In this document: positions 9,179 to 17,523 of the stretch, in pieces
How the letters are laid out: every line of letters starts with the position of its first letter
Numbering within the stretch: the first letter of the stretch is position 1
Source of the DNA: Marinobacter salinexigens
GTDB lineage: Bacteria; Pseudomonadota; Gammaproteobacteria; Pseudomonadales; Oleiphilaceae
Assembly (NCBI RefSeq): GCF_008370345.1
Contig: NZ_VTUU01000001.1
Span: 358,223 to 422,222, forward strand
Length of the DNA: 64,000 nucleotides
Direction: 5' to 3'
Notes under the pieces: model-generated
Databases searched by the model: none
What the model was told of the DNA's origin: nothing
Seen by the model: the letters and a program-made list of their open reading frames with translations, nothing else
Made by a program: the position numbers and the translations under genes

Positions 9179-9573
9179 GCGCTCGCCGCCGTTACTTCTT
9201 GATTGCAACCATCTGGTTTTGCGTGGTTTTGTGGCTTTAGGTTAGCCCATATCGTTAGGTTACAGAAGGTTTGTGGGATTCTTGATGCTACATAAGCACG
9301 CTGGGGCGACGATTCGTGTCGTTTTGATGGCAGGGGTCCCGGCGGTGCAGGGCACTTAATGTCTACCGGGCTTTCTGCGGCTGGATAGTCAATCCAGACG
9401 GCCATGGGCCTTGGTAATCTATAAAGGAGTACGCATAGCGGGTAATCGTGGGCCTGAAAGTGTGCGGACTGGTCCTCATGGAGGGTAGCTTTCCGGGGGT
9501 GCGCGACAATTTTGGCCGGACTGGTACATATAGCGGGTAGTTGAGTACGGATAGCGGGTAAGGGTTTTGTTTT
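9179..9573. other. Non-coding stretch upstream of hsdR
   Basis: No convincing gene lies in these 395 bases. The left part should hold the hsdR promoter, but I see no clear sigma70 hexamer pair. The right part holds three copies of an iteron-like repeat, described separately. Confidence 0.5.
9430..9560. repeat. Iteron-like direct repeats, TAC-N2-ATAGCGGGTA
   Basis: Three 15-bp copies of TAC-NN-ATAGCGGGTA lie at 9430-9444, 9525-9539 and 9546-9560. Thirteen of fifteen positions are identical in all three. The last two copies start 21 bp apart, about two helical turns, which suits a protein binding one face. They follow the stop of the winged-helix gene at 9574-9984 and precede hsdR. They could be binding sites for one of the island's DNA-binding proteins, a replication or transfer origin element, or an operator for hsdR. 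Function is not shown by the sequence. Confidence 0.8.
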
Positions 9574-9984
9574 TCATTGCGTATCGGTCCTAGGGAAAAG
9601 GTAGAGGGCACTGGGTCCTTTAGTTTGCCTGACGTCCAATTTGCCGCCGCACTCGTTAATTGCCTTCCAAGTAACAGCATAAAGGGAGCAGCGATTCCTG
9701 CCGCCTTGCCGTGTTTGCTCGATGAGCCCTGCATCGACGAGTGCCTTGAGTGCTTTGTGTAATGTTCCCTTCGACCGCCACCCCCGCTTTACCATATGGG
9801 ACCATGCCGCAGTGAGGTCGCCGTTGTTGTAACCCTTGAACTGTCCAGCAATATCAACCAACAATTTTGCAGACCATCCATCCAGTCGTCTGTACGCTTC
9901 ACTTTCAAGAACGCTGTGGGGGATGTGAAGGAAGGGCGCATTGCCCTTCCTTCCCTTGTGCCGGGCCCTGCTGTCTTTAGCCAC
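9574..9984 (-). CDS. Winged-helix-like mobile-element protein
   Basis: The 136-residue protein contains FLHIPHSVLESEAYRRL, SAKLLVDIAGQF, GDLTAAW and GTLHKALKALVDAGLIEQTRQGGRN. That is the layout of a winged helix of the type seen in plasmid and phage replication initiators and in small integrative-element proteins. It starts two bases after the stop of the gene upstream. I recognise the family as common on integrative elements but not its function. The iteron-like repeats directly downstream are possible targets. Confidence 0.7.
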   Translation of the reverse strand: MAKDSRARHKGRKGNAPFLHIPHSVLESEAYRRLDGWSAKLLVDIAGQFKGYNNGDLTAAWSHMVKRGWRSKGTLHKALKALVDAGLIEQTRQGGRNRCSLYAVTWKAINECGGKLDVRQTKGPSALYLFPRTDTQ

Positions 9985-9986
9985 AG

Positions 9987-10304
9987 TCAGGTCTCACTAG
10001 CGCCCGCTGTCCCAGAATCTTCCAAAAGTGTTCTGGCCAGCTCAATAGACTCCTTTTGCAGGACATATATTCCGGGGCGAGTGATGAGCCCGTCGCGGTC
10101 AATACGTTCTGGTCTGACGGTTTCTATATTAAGGCCCTGCTTCCGGAGCTGGCTAATATGGTGCGGACTGTTACTTGCTCCGGCAATGCGGTCAGCTTGT
10201 TCCCGGTAAAGCGGACCTTTGAGCAAAGCACGAATTAAGCGCTGGTTGCGGGGAGTCATGCAAGATGAGTAGCTCCTTGTCGGTGTGGAGGGTGCATTGG
10301 TCAT
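9987..10304 (-). CDS. Small helix-turn-helix-like protein
   Basis: A 105-residue protein whose middle (NQRLIRALLKGPLYREQADR, then SNSPHHISQLRKQGLNIET) looks like a winged-helix DNA-binding domain, followed by RPGIYVLQKESIELARTLL. Its ATG overlaps the preceding stop (ATGA). A second ATG at 10259 has an AAGGAG about 13 bases upstream and could be the real start. It belongs to the same transcript as its neighbours. A DNA-binding role is inferred. Confidence 0.65.
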   Translation of the reverse strand: MTNAPSTPTRSYSSCMTPRNQRLIRALLKGPLYREQADRIAGASNSPHHISQLRKQGLNIETVRPERIDRDGLITRPGIYVLQKESIELARTLLEDSGTAGASET

Positions 10305-10552
10305 TTTTCGGCCCTCCCGCTTATTTGGGCGGCGTGCCCTTGTTTGATCCCTTCTATGAATTCCGCGCGGTCAAAAAGAATTTTTCTGCCGAACCTGTAA
10401 ACCCCCGGAAGATTGTGGCCTTTGGTGAATAAAAGGTGGCGGACGCCCCCGCGTGTCAGACCTGGTTCCACATCGCATAGTTGGCCGAGATTTAAAAGCG
10501 TGGGCCCTCCGACTTGATTACATGTTGAGCTGGTGTCGTTCGTTAAACGCAT
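10301..10552 (-). CDS. AlpA/excisionase-like DNA-binding protein
   Basis: An 83-residue protein with a MerR/AlpA-type motif: LCDVEPGLTRGGVRHLL followed by PGVYRFGRKILFDRAEFIEGI, the pattern of small excisionase and recombination-directionality proteins. The start at MRLTND is chosen because GAGGG precedes it; an upstream ATG at 10609 lacks this. Its stop overlaps the next start. Position close to the integrase fits a directionality factor or a regulator of excision. Confidence 0.68.
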   Translation of the reverse strand: MRLTNDTSSTCNQVGGPTLLNLGQLCDVEPGLTRGGVRHLLFTKGHNLPGVYRFGRKILFDRAEFIEGIKQGHAAQISGRAEK

Positions 10553-10636
10553 TGAAATACCCTCGTGTGTTGCGGTTTGCCATGAATTTGGCTGAGGGCA
10601 TTTCAGCAAGGTCGGGGTTGGTGCTGTAATGGACAG

Positions 10637-11404
10637 CTAATCTAGCGTCTTTATGTCCACCGGCTTTTTGTTCTTGTCCAGATACGTTCTCCGTCTAGTT
10701 ATTTGGGATATCCTTTCGAGGGCTGAGCAAGTTTCGTCCGGGGGAGCACTATTAAGCAGTTCGGCCAGCTTGTTTTTTAGGCTCGCCTTGACCACCAATG
10801 TTGAGTCCGGTTTCATGACGTTTTCTGAAAACCATTGAAACTGTTGTTTGTTCAGAGACTGGTCATTGGAATCATTCAGGCCCTGTACCAGCGCTTCTAT
10901 CAAATGTTCGGCCATTTCTAACGGCCGCCCTGGTGCCTGTTTGAATGCCTTCCAAACATGCTTGTAGGTGCTTTCGGGCGACCTGGCAGGAGCGCCGGAA
11001 ATCGGTGATTTTCCGTAATCATTGCTTGCCAAGTGGACGGCCGTATCCTGAGAAGTATGTGAGAAGAGAGGCTTCCCTCGCACTCGCCAGTACACTATTC
11101 GAGTTAGCAGAATTTTGTCTCTTTCGATACCTTGTTGACGGTATCTGTGTTTTTCTGCTCGGGTTAACGAAGATCCGGTTCTCAGCGCTCGCGCGAGTCT
11201 GACATTGTCCTCGTCGGTGAAAAAACGAGAAACATAATCGAGTCTGCCGCACTCGATTTGGTCGGCCAGCGGGATGAGATTGCCTGTGCGTAGACCATGT
11301 ATTACGGTCATCACCTTGAGGTCCATAAAGAGAGGGACTGGGGGCTCTAGGTCATACGCAGTAAAGCCTTTTCTCCGGTTTACCTTTTTCTTTCGTCTGG
11401 TCAT
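10637..11404 (-). CDS. Hypothetical island protein coupled to the integrase
   Basis: A 255-residue protein beginning with a basic MTRRKKKVNRRKGF tail. No domain is recognised. It is rich in charged residues, has no membrane segment or signal peptide, and ends in a basic ITRRRTYLDKNKK stretch, which suits nucleic-acid binding. Its ATG overlaps the integrase stop by one base (TAATG), so the two are probably translationally coupled. The local sequence seems more AT-rich than the core genes. Confidence 0.6.
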   Translation of the reverse strand: MTRRKKKVNRRKGFTAYDLEPPVPLFMDLKVMTVIHGLRTGNLIPLADQIECGRLDYVSRFFTDEDNVRLARALRTGSSLTRAEKHRYRQQGIERDKILLTRIVYWRVRGKPLFSHTSQDTAVHLASNDYGKSPISGAPARSPESTYKHVWKAFKQAPGRPLEMAEHLIEALVQGLNDSNDQSLNKQQFQWFSENVMKPDSTLVVKASLKNKLAELLNSAPPDETCSALERISQITRRRTYLDKNKKPVDIKTLD

Positions 11405-12492
11405 TACTCTATTGCTCCGAAAATCGCGGAAGTCATGCGCTCTACTACTGCAGCCTTGTGGTCTTGGGTTAGGTGGCTATATCGCTGCACCATGGCCAGC
11501 GTCTTGTGGCCAAGAATGTCAGCAAGCTCTCTGAGCCCCGCGCCGTTCATGGCCAGGTAACTGGCGGCGGTATGTCGCAGGTCATGAAACCTGAAGTCGG
11601 TTAACTCTGCTCGCTTCAAAGCTGTTTGCCATGCCTTCTCAAAATCCAGTGGTTTACTCTTGGTTTTATCTGTCCTTCCTGCGAATACGTAGGCTGATCC
11701 GTTAAGAGGGCGAACCTTAGCCCAGTCTGTCATGGCTGCGAGCGCAGGCCCGACGAGTGGGGCGGCTCTCGTTTCTCCATTCTTGGTATCTTCGAAAGTT
11801 ACTCGTTTGCGTTGCAAGTCGACGTCTTGCCAGCGTAGCCCCGAAATCTCGCCGCGGCGTCCACCTGTTGTCAGTGCCAGTAGCACAATGATTTTTAGCT
11901 CAGGTGTTTCAGTGGCTTTATCGCAGGCATCAAGCAATGCGTTGCGCTCATCCTTGGCTAAAAAGCGGGTTCGTCCTTTCGTTTCCGAGCCTCGGCGAAC
12001 CTTTTGGCATGGGTTATTTGGGATCCATTCCCAGTCGTTAGTGGCTGCTTTCATGACTGGGCTCAGAGACGCAATATACCTATTTACCGTGGCATCACTT
12101 CGCTGTTTATAAGTATTGCCCGTTTTATATGGGGTAGTTCTGAGTTCATCTTTGCATTCGGTGAGCAGCGCAGAGTTAACGTCTTTTATTGCTGTCTCCC
12201 CAATTTTCTTTTTCCACCACGCAAGATGGGTGCTTCGATGTTTCTGGTCTTTCAAACCGGGAAGAATGTCCCGTTCATAGCGCTCAATAGCATCGGACAG
12301 TGTTTTGCCTTTGCCTGCCGCTGAGTGAAAGTGTCTTCCTTCTCTGATGGCGGCCTCAGTTTGGGTTGCCCATCGTTTAGCATCGGTCAGCCTATCGAAG
12401 GTTGCTGTTTCGGTGGGGCGTCCTTTGAGTCGAATCTTTACCCGATAGCTGCTTTTACCCTGCTTGTCGGTTCGTTTTTCAATGCTGGCCAT
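11404..12492 (-). CDS. int: Tyrosine recombinase integrase of the tRNA-Phe island
   Basis: The 362-residue site-specific recombinase has the full catalytic set: Arg212 in TTGGRRGEI, His303 and Arg306 in FHDLRHT, His329 in LGHKT and Tyr338 in VQRYSHL. An N-terminal arm-binding domain (MASIEKRTDKQGKSSYRVKI) and a SAM-like core-binding domain precede it. The start at 12492 has TTGGAGGG upstream; an in-frame ATG at 12603 would add an unlikely tail. The gene lies beside and points away from the 3' end of tRNA-Phe, the standard arrangement for integration into a tRNA 3' end. Confidence 0.92.
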   Translation of the reverse strand: MASIEKRTDKQGKSSYRVKIRLKGRPTETATFDRLTDAKRWATQTEAAIREGRHFHSAAGKGKTLSDAIERYERDILPGLKDQKHRSTHLAWWKKKIGETAIKDVNSALLTECKDELRTTPYKTGNTYKQRSDATVNRYIASLSPVMKAATNDWEWIPNNPCQKVRRGSETKGRTRFLAKDERNALLDACDKATETPELKIIVLLALTTGGRRGEISGLRWQDVDLQRKRVTFEDTKNGETRAAPLVGPALAAMTDWAKVRPLNGSAYVFAGRTDKTKSKPLDFEKAWQTALKRAELTDFRFHDLRHTAASYLAMNGAGLRELADILGHKTLAMVQRYSHLTQDHKAAVVERMTSAIFGAIE

Positions 12493-12901
12493 GATGGAAC
12501 CCTCCAAGTAGGTGAAGGGTGCTGCGTGGTATAGTGACAAGTGCCATTGGCGGAACCTCCTATTCAGGTTTTGCCGGTGGTTGCCGGGCTGGTGGTGGTG
12601 CACTGGCCCGGCTCTTCATTGCTCTCCTAATGTAATCCGCAACACGAAACAAAAGCAACCAGGGGATAGATAATCCCTTGGTGTTACCAGGTAACAAATT
12701 AAAATCAATGGTTTTTTTATGTCTTGTCTCGTTGTGAGGGGCATTTATGGGGCAGTGTGATGCGGAAGAGCTTTCAGGCTGGCTTCTGGTAGCACTTTTA
12801 AAGCGGAGGATATCTGTCTTTTAGAAAAAGAGTGGAGCGGGGATAGGTGTCGTGATTTTTTGTGGGTTAGTGTCCCGTGAGTGTCCCAGCGGGTGGTCCA
12901 G
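12493..12901. promoter_or_regulatory. Non-coding region between integrase and tRNA-Phe: probable int promoter and attachment-arm region
   Basis: About 400 bases hold no gene. An AT-rich section near 12600-12740 contains two small inverted repeats: GGGAT..ATCCC around 12665-12680 and GTTACC-A-GGTAAC around 12683-12697. They are candidate integrase arm sites or operators. GTGTCCC occurs twice near 12870-12890. I found no second copy of the tRNA 3' end in the window, so the far attachment site must lie to the left. Confidence 0.5.
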
Positions 12902-12930
12902 AAACAACAAAGCCAGCTCGAAAGCTGGCT
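12902..12930 (-). terminator. Rho-independent terminator after tRNA-Phe
   Basis: An 8-bp stem AGCCAGCT/AGCTGGCT (12911-12918 and 12923-12930) with a 4-base loop is followed, on the minus strand, by the T-rich TTGTTGTTT. It lies 15 bases beyond the tRNA-Phe 3' end. Confidence 0.8.
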
Positions 12931-12945
12931 AAGTCATTGAATTAG

Positions 12946-13021
12946 TGGTGCCCGGACGCGGAATCGAACCACGGACACGGGGATTTTCAATCCCCTGCTC
13001 TACCAACTGAGCTATCCGGGC
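12946..13021 (-). tRNA. tRNA-Phe (GAA anticodon), integration target
   Basis: The 76-base gene on the minus strand begins GCCCGGATAGCTCAG and ends with encoded CCA. The acceptor stem pairs GCCCGGA with TCCGGGC, the T loop is GTTCGATTC, and the anticodon arm GGGGATTGAAAATCCCC carries GAA. The island integrase flanks its 3' end, so the terminal bases presumably form the core attachment site. Confidence 0.97.
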
Positions 13022-13142
13022 ATGTTGCGGTAGTGCTCTGCAACGGGGCGCTATTAAACCGGTTTAGCAGTTTTGAGTCAAGGCTGACTTTGAAAAAAAT
13101 CTGATTCTTTCTCTGGTTGATCAGCCTTTGTACAAAAGGCGC

Positions 13143-13415
13143 TTATTTCTCCGGCGGCACGTAGCCTTCGGCCTTGTCGAAAGGCTCGTTATTGAAGAAA
13201 CGCTCCATCTGCGCCTGCAGGTATTTCCGGTTGTTCGGATCCATCAGGCTCAGGTGCTTTTCGTTGATCAGCATGGTTTGCTGGGACTGCCATTCTTCCC
13301 AGGCCTGTTTGGAAATGTTCTCGAACAGTTCCTCGCCCCGCTTGCCGGGCATTGGCGGGAATGGGAGGGCTTCGAGTTCTTTCTGGTACTTTCTGCAGAA
13401 TACGGTACGGGTCAT
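13143..13415 (-). CDS. yggX: Probable Fe(2+)-trafficking protein YggX
   Basis: The 90-residue product starts MTRTVFCRKYQKELE and contains LPFPPMPGKRGEELFENISKQAW, the conserved YggX sequence with its single Cys at position 7. It is a small cytosolic protein linked to iron handling and protection of Fe-S proteins. It follows mutY, its usual neighbour, and both relate to Fe-S and oxidative damage. The longer in-frame ATG at 13475 would overlap the spacer and is rejected. Confidence 0.95.
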   Translation of the reverse strand: MTRTVFCRKYQKELEALPFPPMPGKRGEELFENISKQAWEEWQSQQTMLINEKHLSLMDPNNRKYLQAQMERFFNNEPFDKAEGYVPPEK

Positions 13416-13486
13416 GATGGCTCCTGCTGAGATGTTAATCTGGCGGCATGATAACAGACATGCCGCTCCGGTCACCTTGTGGAATG

Positions 13487-14551
13487 TCAGAGCAGGGCGG
13501 CCTGTTCCGGTTGGGTCAGCAGGGTCCGTATAGGGGCGGGTAATCCCAGTACCAGAGCCTCATCCCGATGGAACCAGCGGTGTTGGTCTGCGTCTGCAAT
13601 CTTGCTGGGCTGGGTCAGAGCCAGTCGGGCAGGCTGGATATGCAGGTGATAGTGGCTGAAGGTGTGGCGAAAGCCGCTGATCAGCTCTGGTTCGGAGCAG
13701 CTCATTCCAAGGTGCTGTTCGCAAGCTTCCTGCAGTTCATCGGCGCCGAGGGCCGGGTCAAGTTCCGGCAGGCTCCAGAGTCCGCCCCAGATGCCGCTGG
13801 GTGGGCGCCGCTCCAGCAGGATTCGGCCATCTTCGTCTTCAACAATAATCATCCAGGTGGCTTTTTCCGGCTTTTCCTTTTTCGGTTTGGAGCCTGGGTA
13901 GAGTCTGGTTTCTCCTCTGGCATAGGCCTGGCAGCCATTGCTCAGTGGGCAGCTCTCACAGTCGGGGCGGGTGCGGGTGCACACCATGGCGCCAAGGTCC
14001 ATGATCGCCTGTGTGTAGTCTCGTGGCCGTTCTTCCGGGGTATGCTCCTCTGCATGTTCCCATAGTTGATTCAGGACGGCCGTCTGGCCGGGCCAGCCGG
14101 CAATGGCGTGGTAACGGGCCAGTACCCGCTTTACGTTGCCGTCGAGAATGGCGGCGCGTTTGCCATAGGCCTGGGCCACAATGGCGGCAGCGGTAGAGCG
14201 GCCGATGCCGGTCAGGGTTTCCAGTTCTTCCGGGTTGTCCGGAAACTCGCCGCCGAAGTCTTCGACGATGGTGATGGCCGCTTTCTGGAGGTTGCGGGCC
14301 CGGGCATAGTAGCCAAGCCCCGACCAATGCCCCAGTACGTCATCAACAGGTGCTGAGGCCAGAGCCTGAACGTCCGGGAAACGCTCCATAAATGCCTGGA
14401 AGTAGGGAATAACAGTGGCGACCTGGGTTTGCTGGAGCATGATTTCAGACACCCATACCCGGTACGCGTTCCGATCAAAATGCCACGGCAGGTCATGCCT
14501 GCCGTGTTGGTCATACCAAGCCAGCAATTTGCCGGCAAAACGATCACTCAT
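13487..14551 (-). CDS. mutY: A/G-specific adenine DNA glycosylase MutY
   Basis: The 354-residue enzyme removes adenine mispaired with 8-oxoguanine. It has the catalytic Glu36 in SEIMLQQTQV, a helix-hairpin-helix LTGIGRSTAAAI followed by LDGNVKRV, and a 4Fe-4S loop C-x6-C-x2-C-x5-C (CTRTRPDCESCPLSNGC). The C-terminal third is the NUDIX-like domain that reads 8-oxoG. Its ATG overlaps the asmA stop by one base, so the two genes are coupled, and yggX follows. Confidence 0.97.
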   Translation of the reverse strand: MSDRFAGKLLAWYDQHGRHDLPWHFDRNAYRVWVSEIMLQQTQVATVIPYFQAFMERFPDVQALASAPVDDVLGHWSGLGYYARARNLQKAAITIVEDFGGEFPDNPEELETLTGIGRSTAAAIVAQAYGKRAAILDGNVKRVLARYHAIAGWPGQTAVLNQLWEHAEEHTPEERPRDYTQAIMDLGAMVCTRTRPDCESCPLSNGCQAYARGETRLYPGSKPKKEKPEKATWMIIVEDEDGRILLERRPPSGIWGGLWSLPELDPALGADELQEACEQHLGMSCSEPELISGFRHTFSHYHLHIQPARLALTQPSKIADADQHRWFHRDEALVLGLPAPIRTLLTQPEQAALL

Positions 14552-16755
14552 TAATTGAACAGACCTTTCAGTTTGTCGCCGAGCTCTTCGCCGATTTTTT
14601 CTTTGATCTTGTCTTCAGCTTTGGCCTTGGCTTCGTCCACTTTTTCCTGGGCTTTCGCTTTGGCGGCATTGGCGGCGATGGTTTTCAGGGTATCGCGGAA
14701 GCGGGAACCATCGAAGGAACACAGTCCGGCGGCATTTTCCGAGAAGTTGCCGCGACATTCTACCGGGATAACAACGTTTTCGACGTAATCGGTTACGCGG
14801 CAGGCTTGATCCCGGTGAATTTCCCCAACGATGCGGAGCCCCGCCTCGTAATCAAGTTCGGTTTTAGAGAGATCCACGGTGCCGGTGCCTTCGAGCTTCA
14901 TGCCGGCGAGGGAGGCGACCAGGTCGGTGTTCTTCAGAATGTTGCCGTTGATATCCAGCGTGCCGTGCATGTCGTTGAACGGTGTTGTTGTGCCCCAGTC
15001 CGTGGTGGTCAGGCTGTCCTGATTGACCAGGGCAATCCCCTGGCAGGCCAGGTGGGTCAGGTTCATGCCCCGAAGCTGTCCCTCTGCCAGGTTGAAACTG
15101 ATCTGGCCATCGGCATTGTTGCGCAGTGCGGAGATCCGGTTGCCGGTGGTGCTTACGTTCAGTTTCAGGTTGGCGCCGCCAGAGAGCATGTCGACCTCTG
15201 CCAGGTCCGTGAGCAACGGCAGTGTCTGGATACTGGAAATGTTGGAACCAAAGGCCCATTTGGGGTTGTCGGTGCGGGCGTCGAGAGTGGCGTTGGCGCC
15301 AAAGCTGCCTTCGTACATCTTGCCGCTGAATTCGTCCAGCTTGAGTACGCCGTTTTTGGCTGTGGTGCTGGCTTTTATCTCGTTGATGGTCAGGTTGCTG
15401 GCGATCAGCTCGCCCAGCCCGAAATCGATGTCCAGCAGCAGGGTACGCAGGGTGTCCAGCGGAAGCAGATCGGATTCCGGTGAGGATTGCGCGGTTTGTG
15501 TCTGGCTCCCGCTCGTTGTGGAAGTGCTGGTTTCGTCTTCTTCGCTCGCCGGGGGCAGGTAGCGATCGACATTCAGCTTGTCACCTTGCAGGTTGAATAC
15601 GATGCCTGTGCTGGCAAGGGTATAGCTGCCTGAGCCTGTGAAGCTGGTGTCGTCCAGTTTCAGGGTCAGGTTACTCAGGTCGATTTTGCCCGGGCTGCCG
15701 CCGATATCGGTGGAGAAGGCCAGTGCTTTGAGTACGTCGGGGTCTGTGGTTTCAATGGCTGCCTGCCCAAGGCTGTCCAGCAGCTTTTTCAGCGAAAATT
15801 CTGCGACAGCTACGTTGCCGCTGAGTGCAGGTTTGTCGCCAAAGCCTTTAACGTCCAGGGTGGTTGTCAGTACAAGGTTTGCCAGGCTGGCTTCGAAATT
15901 TTTCAGGCTGGCGGTTTCATTTTCCAGATTGGCGCTGGCGGAACCGCTGATTTCTGCCGTAACGGATTTCCCGCCAAACGGTTCGCCCGCCATGTCGAAG
16001 ACGGCTTTCAGACCAGAGGCCGAGAACTCGTTCAGAGCCTTATTGGCCGCAAGGCGTGCACTGATGCTGCCGTCCACTTCAAACTTCGGTTTTGCGGTTT
16101 CAACGCGGAAACCAATCTCCAGCGGGAACTCTTTGTCCAGGCTGATGCTGCTGGCATTCACTGTGAAGTTTTCCAGAATGACCGACTGGCCTGTGCTTTT
16201 GTCATCGTAAACGATCCTGGCATTTCCGATCTGGACGTTCTCGACATTAAAGTTCAGTGCTTCGCCACTGTCTGAACTACCTGAGCTGCTGGTTGAGGAG
16301 GTATCGGCGCTCTGTCCGGTGCTCTGCCCGGTGCTGCTGTCGGTGCCATCTTTTGTTTCACTGGACGACTCCGGCATGATTCGGGTCCAGTTACCCTGGC
16401 CCTGCTCGTTAACTTCAAGGTTGGCTTCCAGGCCATTCAGGGTGAAGGTGTTTACCTGCGGAGACATGGCAATCAGCGACCAGAAGTCAATTTCCGCTAC
16501 GAGTTGCTCCAGAGCCACAAAGCGTTTGTCTTCGAGCTTTGCTTCTACGTTATTGAGCTCCAGGCCCAGGGGAATAAAGGACCAACCGATGTCGCCATCC
16601 AGTATCAGGTCGAGATTGGTTTGATCCTCAACCGCTTGTTCAATCTGTGGCTTGTAATCGTTGGGGTTGATCACGGCCATGGCGATTGCGATGGCCGCTG
16701 CGACGAGGACAATCACCGCGATAATGGCAATCAGCAGGTAACGTACAGCTTTCAT
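14551..16755 (-). CDS. AsmA family envelope protein
   Basis: The 734-residue protein has a single N-terminal membrane segment (about 5-28) and a large beta-rich periplasmic region of AsmA type, ending in a Lys/Glu-rich helical tail (KAKAQEKVDEAKAKAEDKIK). AsmA-like proteins are thought to act in lipid transport to the outer membrane. A Ser/Thr/Gly-rich low-complexity linker occurs near 130-165. It is first in an asmA-mutY-yggX set. Confidence 0.9.
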   Translation of the reverse strand: MKAVRYLLIAIIAVIVLVAAAIAIAMAVINPNDYKPQIEQAVEDQTNLDLILDGDIGWSFIPLGLELNNVEAKLEDKRFVALEQLVAEIDFWSLIAMSPQVNTFTLNGLEANLEVNEQGQGNWTRIMPESSSETKDGTDSSTGQSTGQSADTSSTSSSGSSDSGEALNFNVENVQIGNARIVYDDKSTGQSVILENFTVNASSISLDKEFPLEIGFRVETAKPKFEVDGSISARLAANKALNEFSASGLKAVFDMAGEPFGGKSVTAEISGSASANLENETASLKNFEASLANLVLTTTLDVKGFGDKPALSGNVAVAEFSLKKLLDSLGQAAIETTDPDVLKALAFSTDIGGSPGKIDLSNLTLKLDDTSFTGSGSYTLASTGIVFNLQGDKLNVDRYLPPASEEDETSTSTTSGSQTQTAQSSPESDLLPLDTLRTLLLDIDFGLGELIASNLTINEIKASTTAKNGVLKLDEFSGKMYEGSFGANATLDARTDNPKWAFGSNISSIQTLPLLTDLAEVDMLSGGANLKLNVSTTGNRISALRNNADGQISFNLAEGQLRGMNLTHLACQGIALVNQDSLTTTDWGTTTPFNDMHGTLDINGNILKNTDLVASLAGMKLEGTGTVDLSKTELDYEAGLRIVGEIHRDQACRVTDYVENVVIPVECRGNFSENAAGLCSFDGSRFRDTLKTIAANAAKAKAQEKVDEAKAKAEDKIKEKIGEELGDKLKGLFN

Positions 16756-16945
16756 GATTGAGGCTTCCTTGTTCCGTAGAGCTTTACGGGCTTTGCTTCG
16801 AATCCCGGTACCAGTTAGTGAGAGGATAACGCAGGGTTACCAAATTAACAGCGCAGGAATATGACAATGAGGTAGTGATGGGCCAAAATACACGCTTTCT
16901 TATTCCGACTACATTAAGACGTATAACCATAAGAAGGAGTTGGCT

Positions 16946-17407
16946 GTGGCAATTACTGTTTCGATTGAGCTGAACCGGGAGTTTGAGATACCGGCAAGCT
17001 ACGATGAAGTCTTTGAGCTGTTGGCGGATGTTCCGCGTTCTGCCAGCCATTTCCCGAAAGTCGATAAGCTCACCGACCTGGGTGACAACACCTACCGCTG
17101 GGAGATGGAAAAGGTTGGCGTGGACAAGCACGCAATCCAGTCCGTTTACGCCTGCGTCTACAGGGCCGACAAGGACGCCGGAAAAATTACCTGGGAGCCG
17201 GTCAGTGGCGAAGGTAACGGAGTGGTGAGTGGGTCCTGGACCCTGGTTGCCAATGGTGCCTCTGCCACCAGCGTGAAGTTCAAAACCAGCGCCCAGCTGA
17301 CGGTGCCTCTGCCAAGTTTGCTCAAGCTGGCGATCAGCCCTGTCATCAAGCATGAATTCAACAGCCTGGTGGACACCTACATGAACAACCTCAGGCAGGC
17401 GTTCTGA
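16946..17407 (+). CDS. SRPBCC-fold protein
   Basis: A 153-residue protein resembling the START/polyketide-cyclase (SRPBCC) fold: a strand with FEIPASYDEVFELLAD and HFPKVDKL, YRWEMEKVG, and a long C-terminal helix HEFNSLVDTYMNNL. Such proteins bind hydrophobic ligands; no ligand can be read from sequence. The GTG at 16946 is preferred because AAGGAG lies six bases before it; a TTG at 16940 directly abuts that site. Confidence 0.82.
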   Translation: MAITVSIELNREFEIPASYDEVFELLADVPRSASHFPKVDKLTDLGDNTYRWEMEKVGVDKHAIQSVYACVYRADKDAGKITWEPVSGEGNGVVSGSWTLVANGASATSVKFKTSAQLTVPLPSLLKLAISPVIKHEFNSLVDTYMNNLRQAF

Positions 17408-17466
17408 GGCAGCTTCGGCTATGGAGGTGATTGACGCCTTTATGGGACTCTGGCGGGCTAAAAAGG

Positions 17467-17472
17467 TATAAT
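17467..17472 (+). promoter_or_regulatory. Probable -10 element for the his operon
   Basis: A perfect TATAAT lies 52 bases upstream of the hisB start, in the only gap before hisB-hisH-hisA-hisF. No good -35 hexamer is visible at 16-18 bases, so the promoter may need an activator. No leader peptide or attenuator is seen. Confidence 0.5.
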
Positions 17473-17523
17473 CCGGAATTAAATATTACCGGCGTTATCT
17501 CGCCCCTTTGTAACGGAGTCCCC

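Noticed and set aside
9363..9734. Minus-strand open frame covering the iteron-like repeats
   Set aside because: It overlaps the better-supported winged-helix gene in another frame, and its translated repeats simply reflect the DNA repeats. A short repeat peptide cannot be fully excluded.
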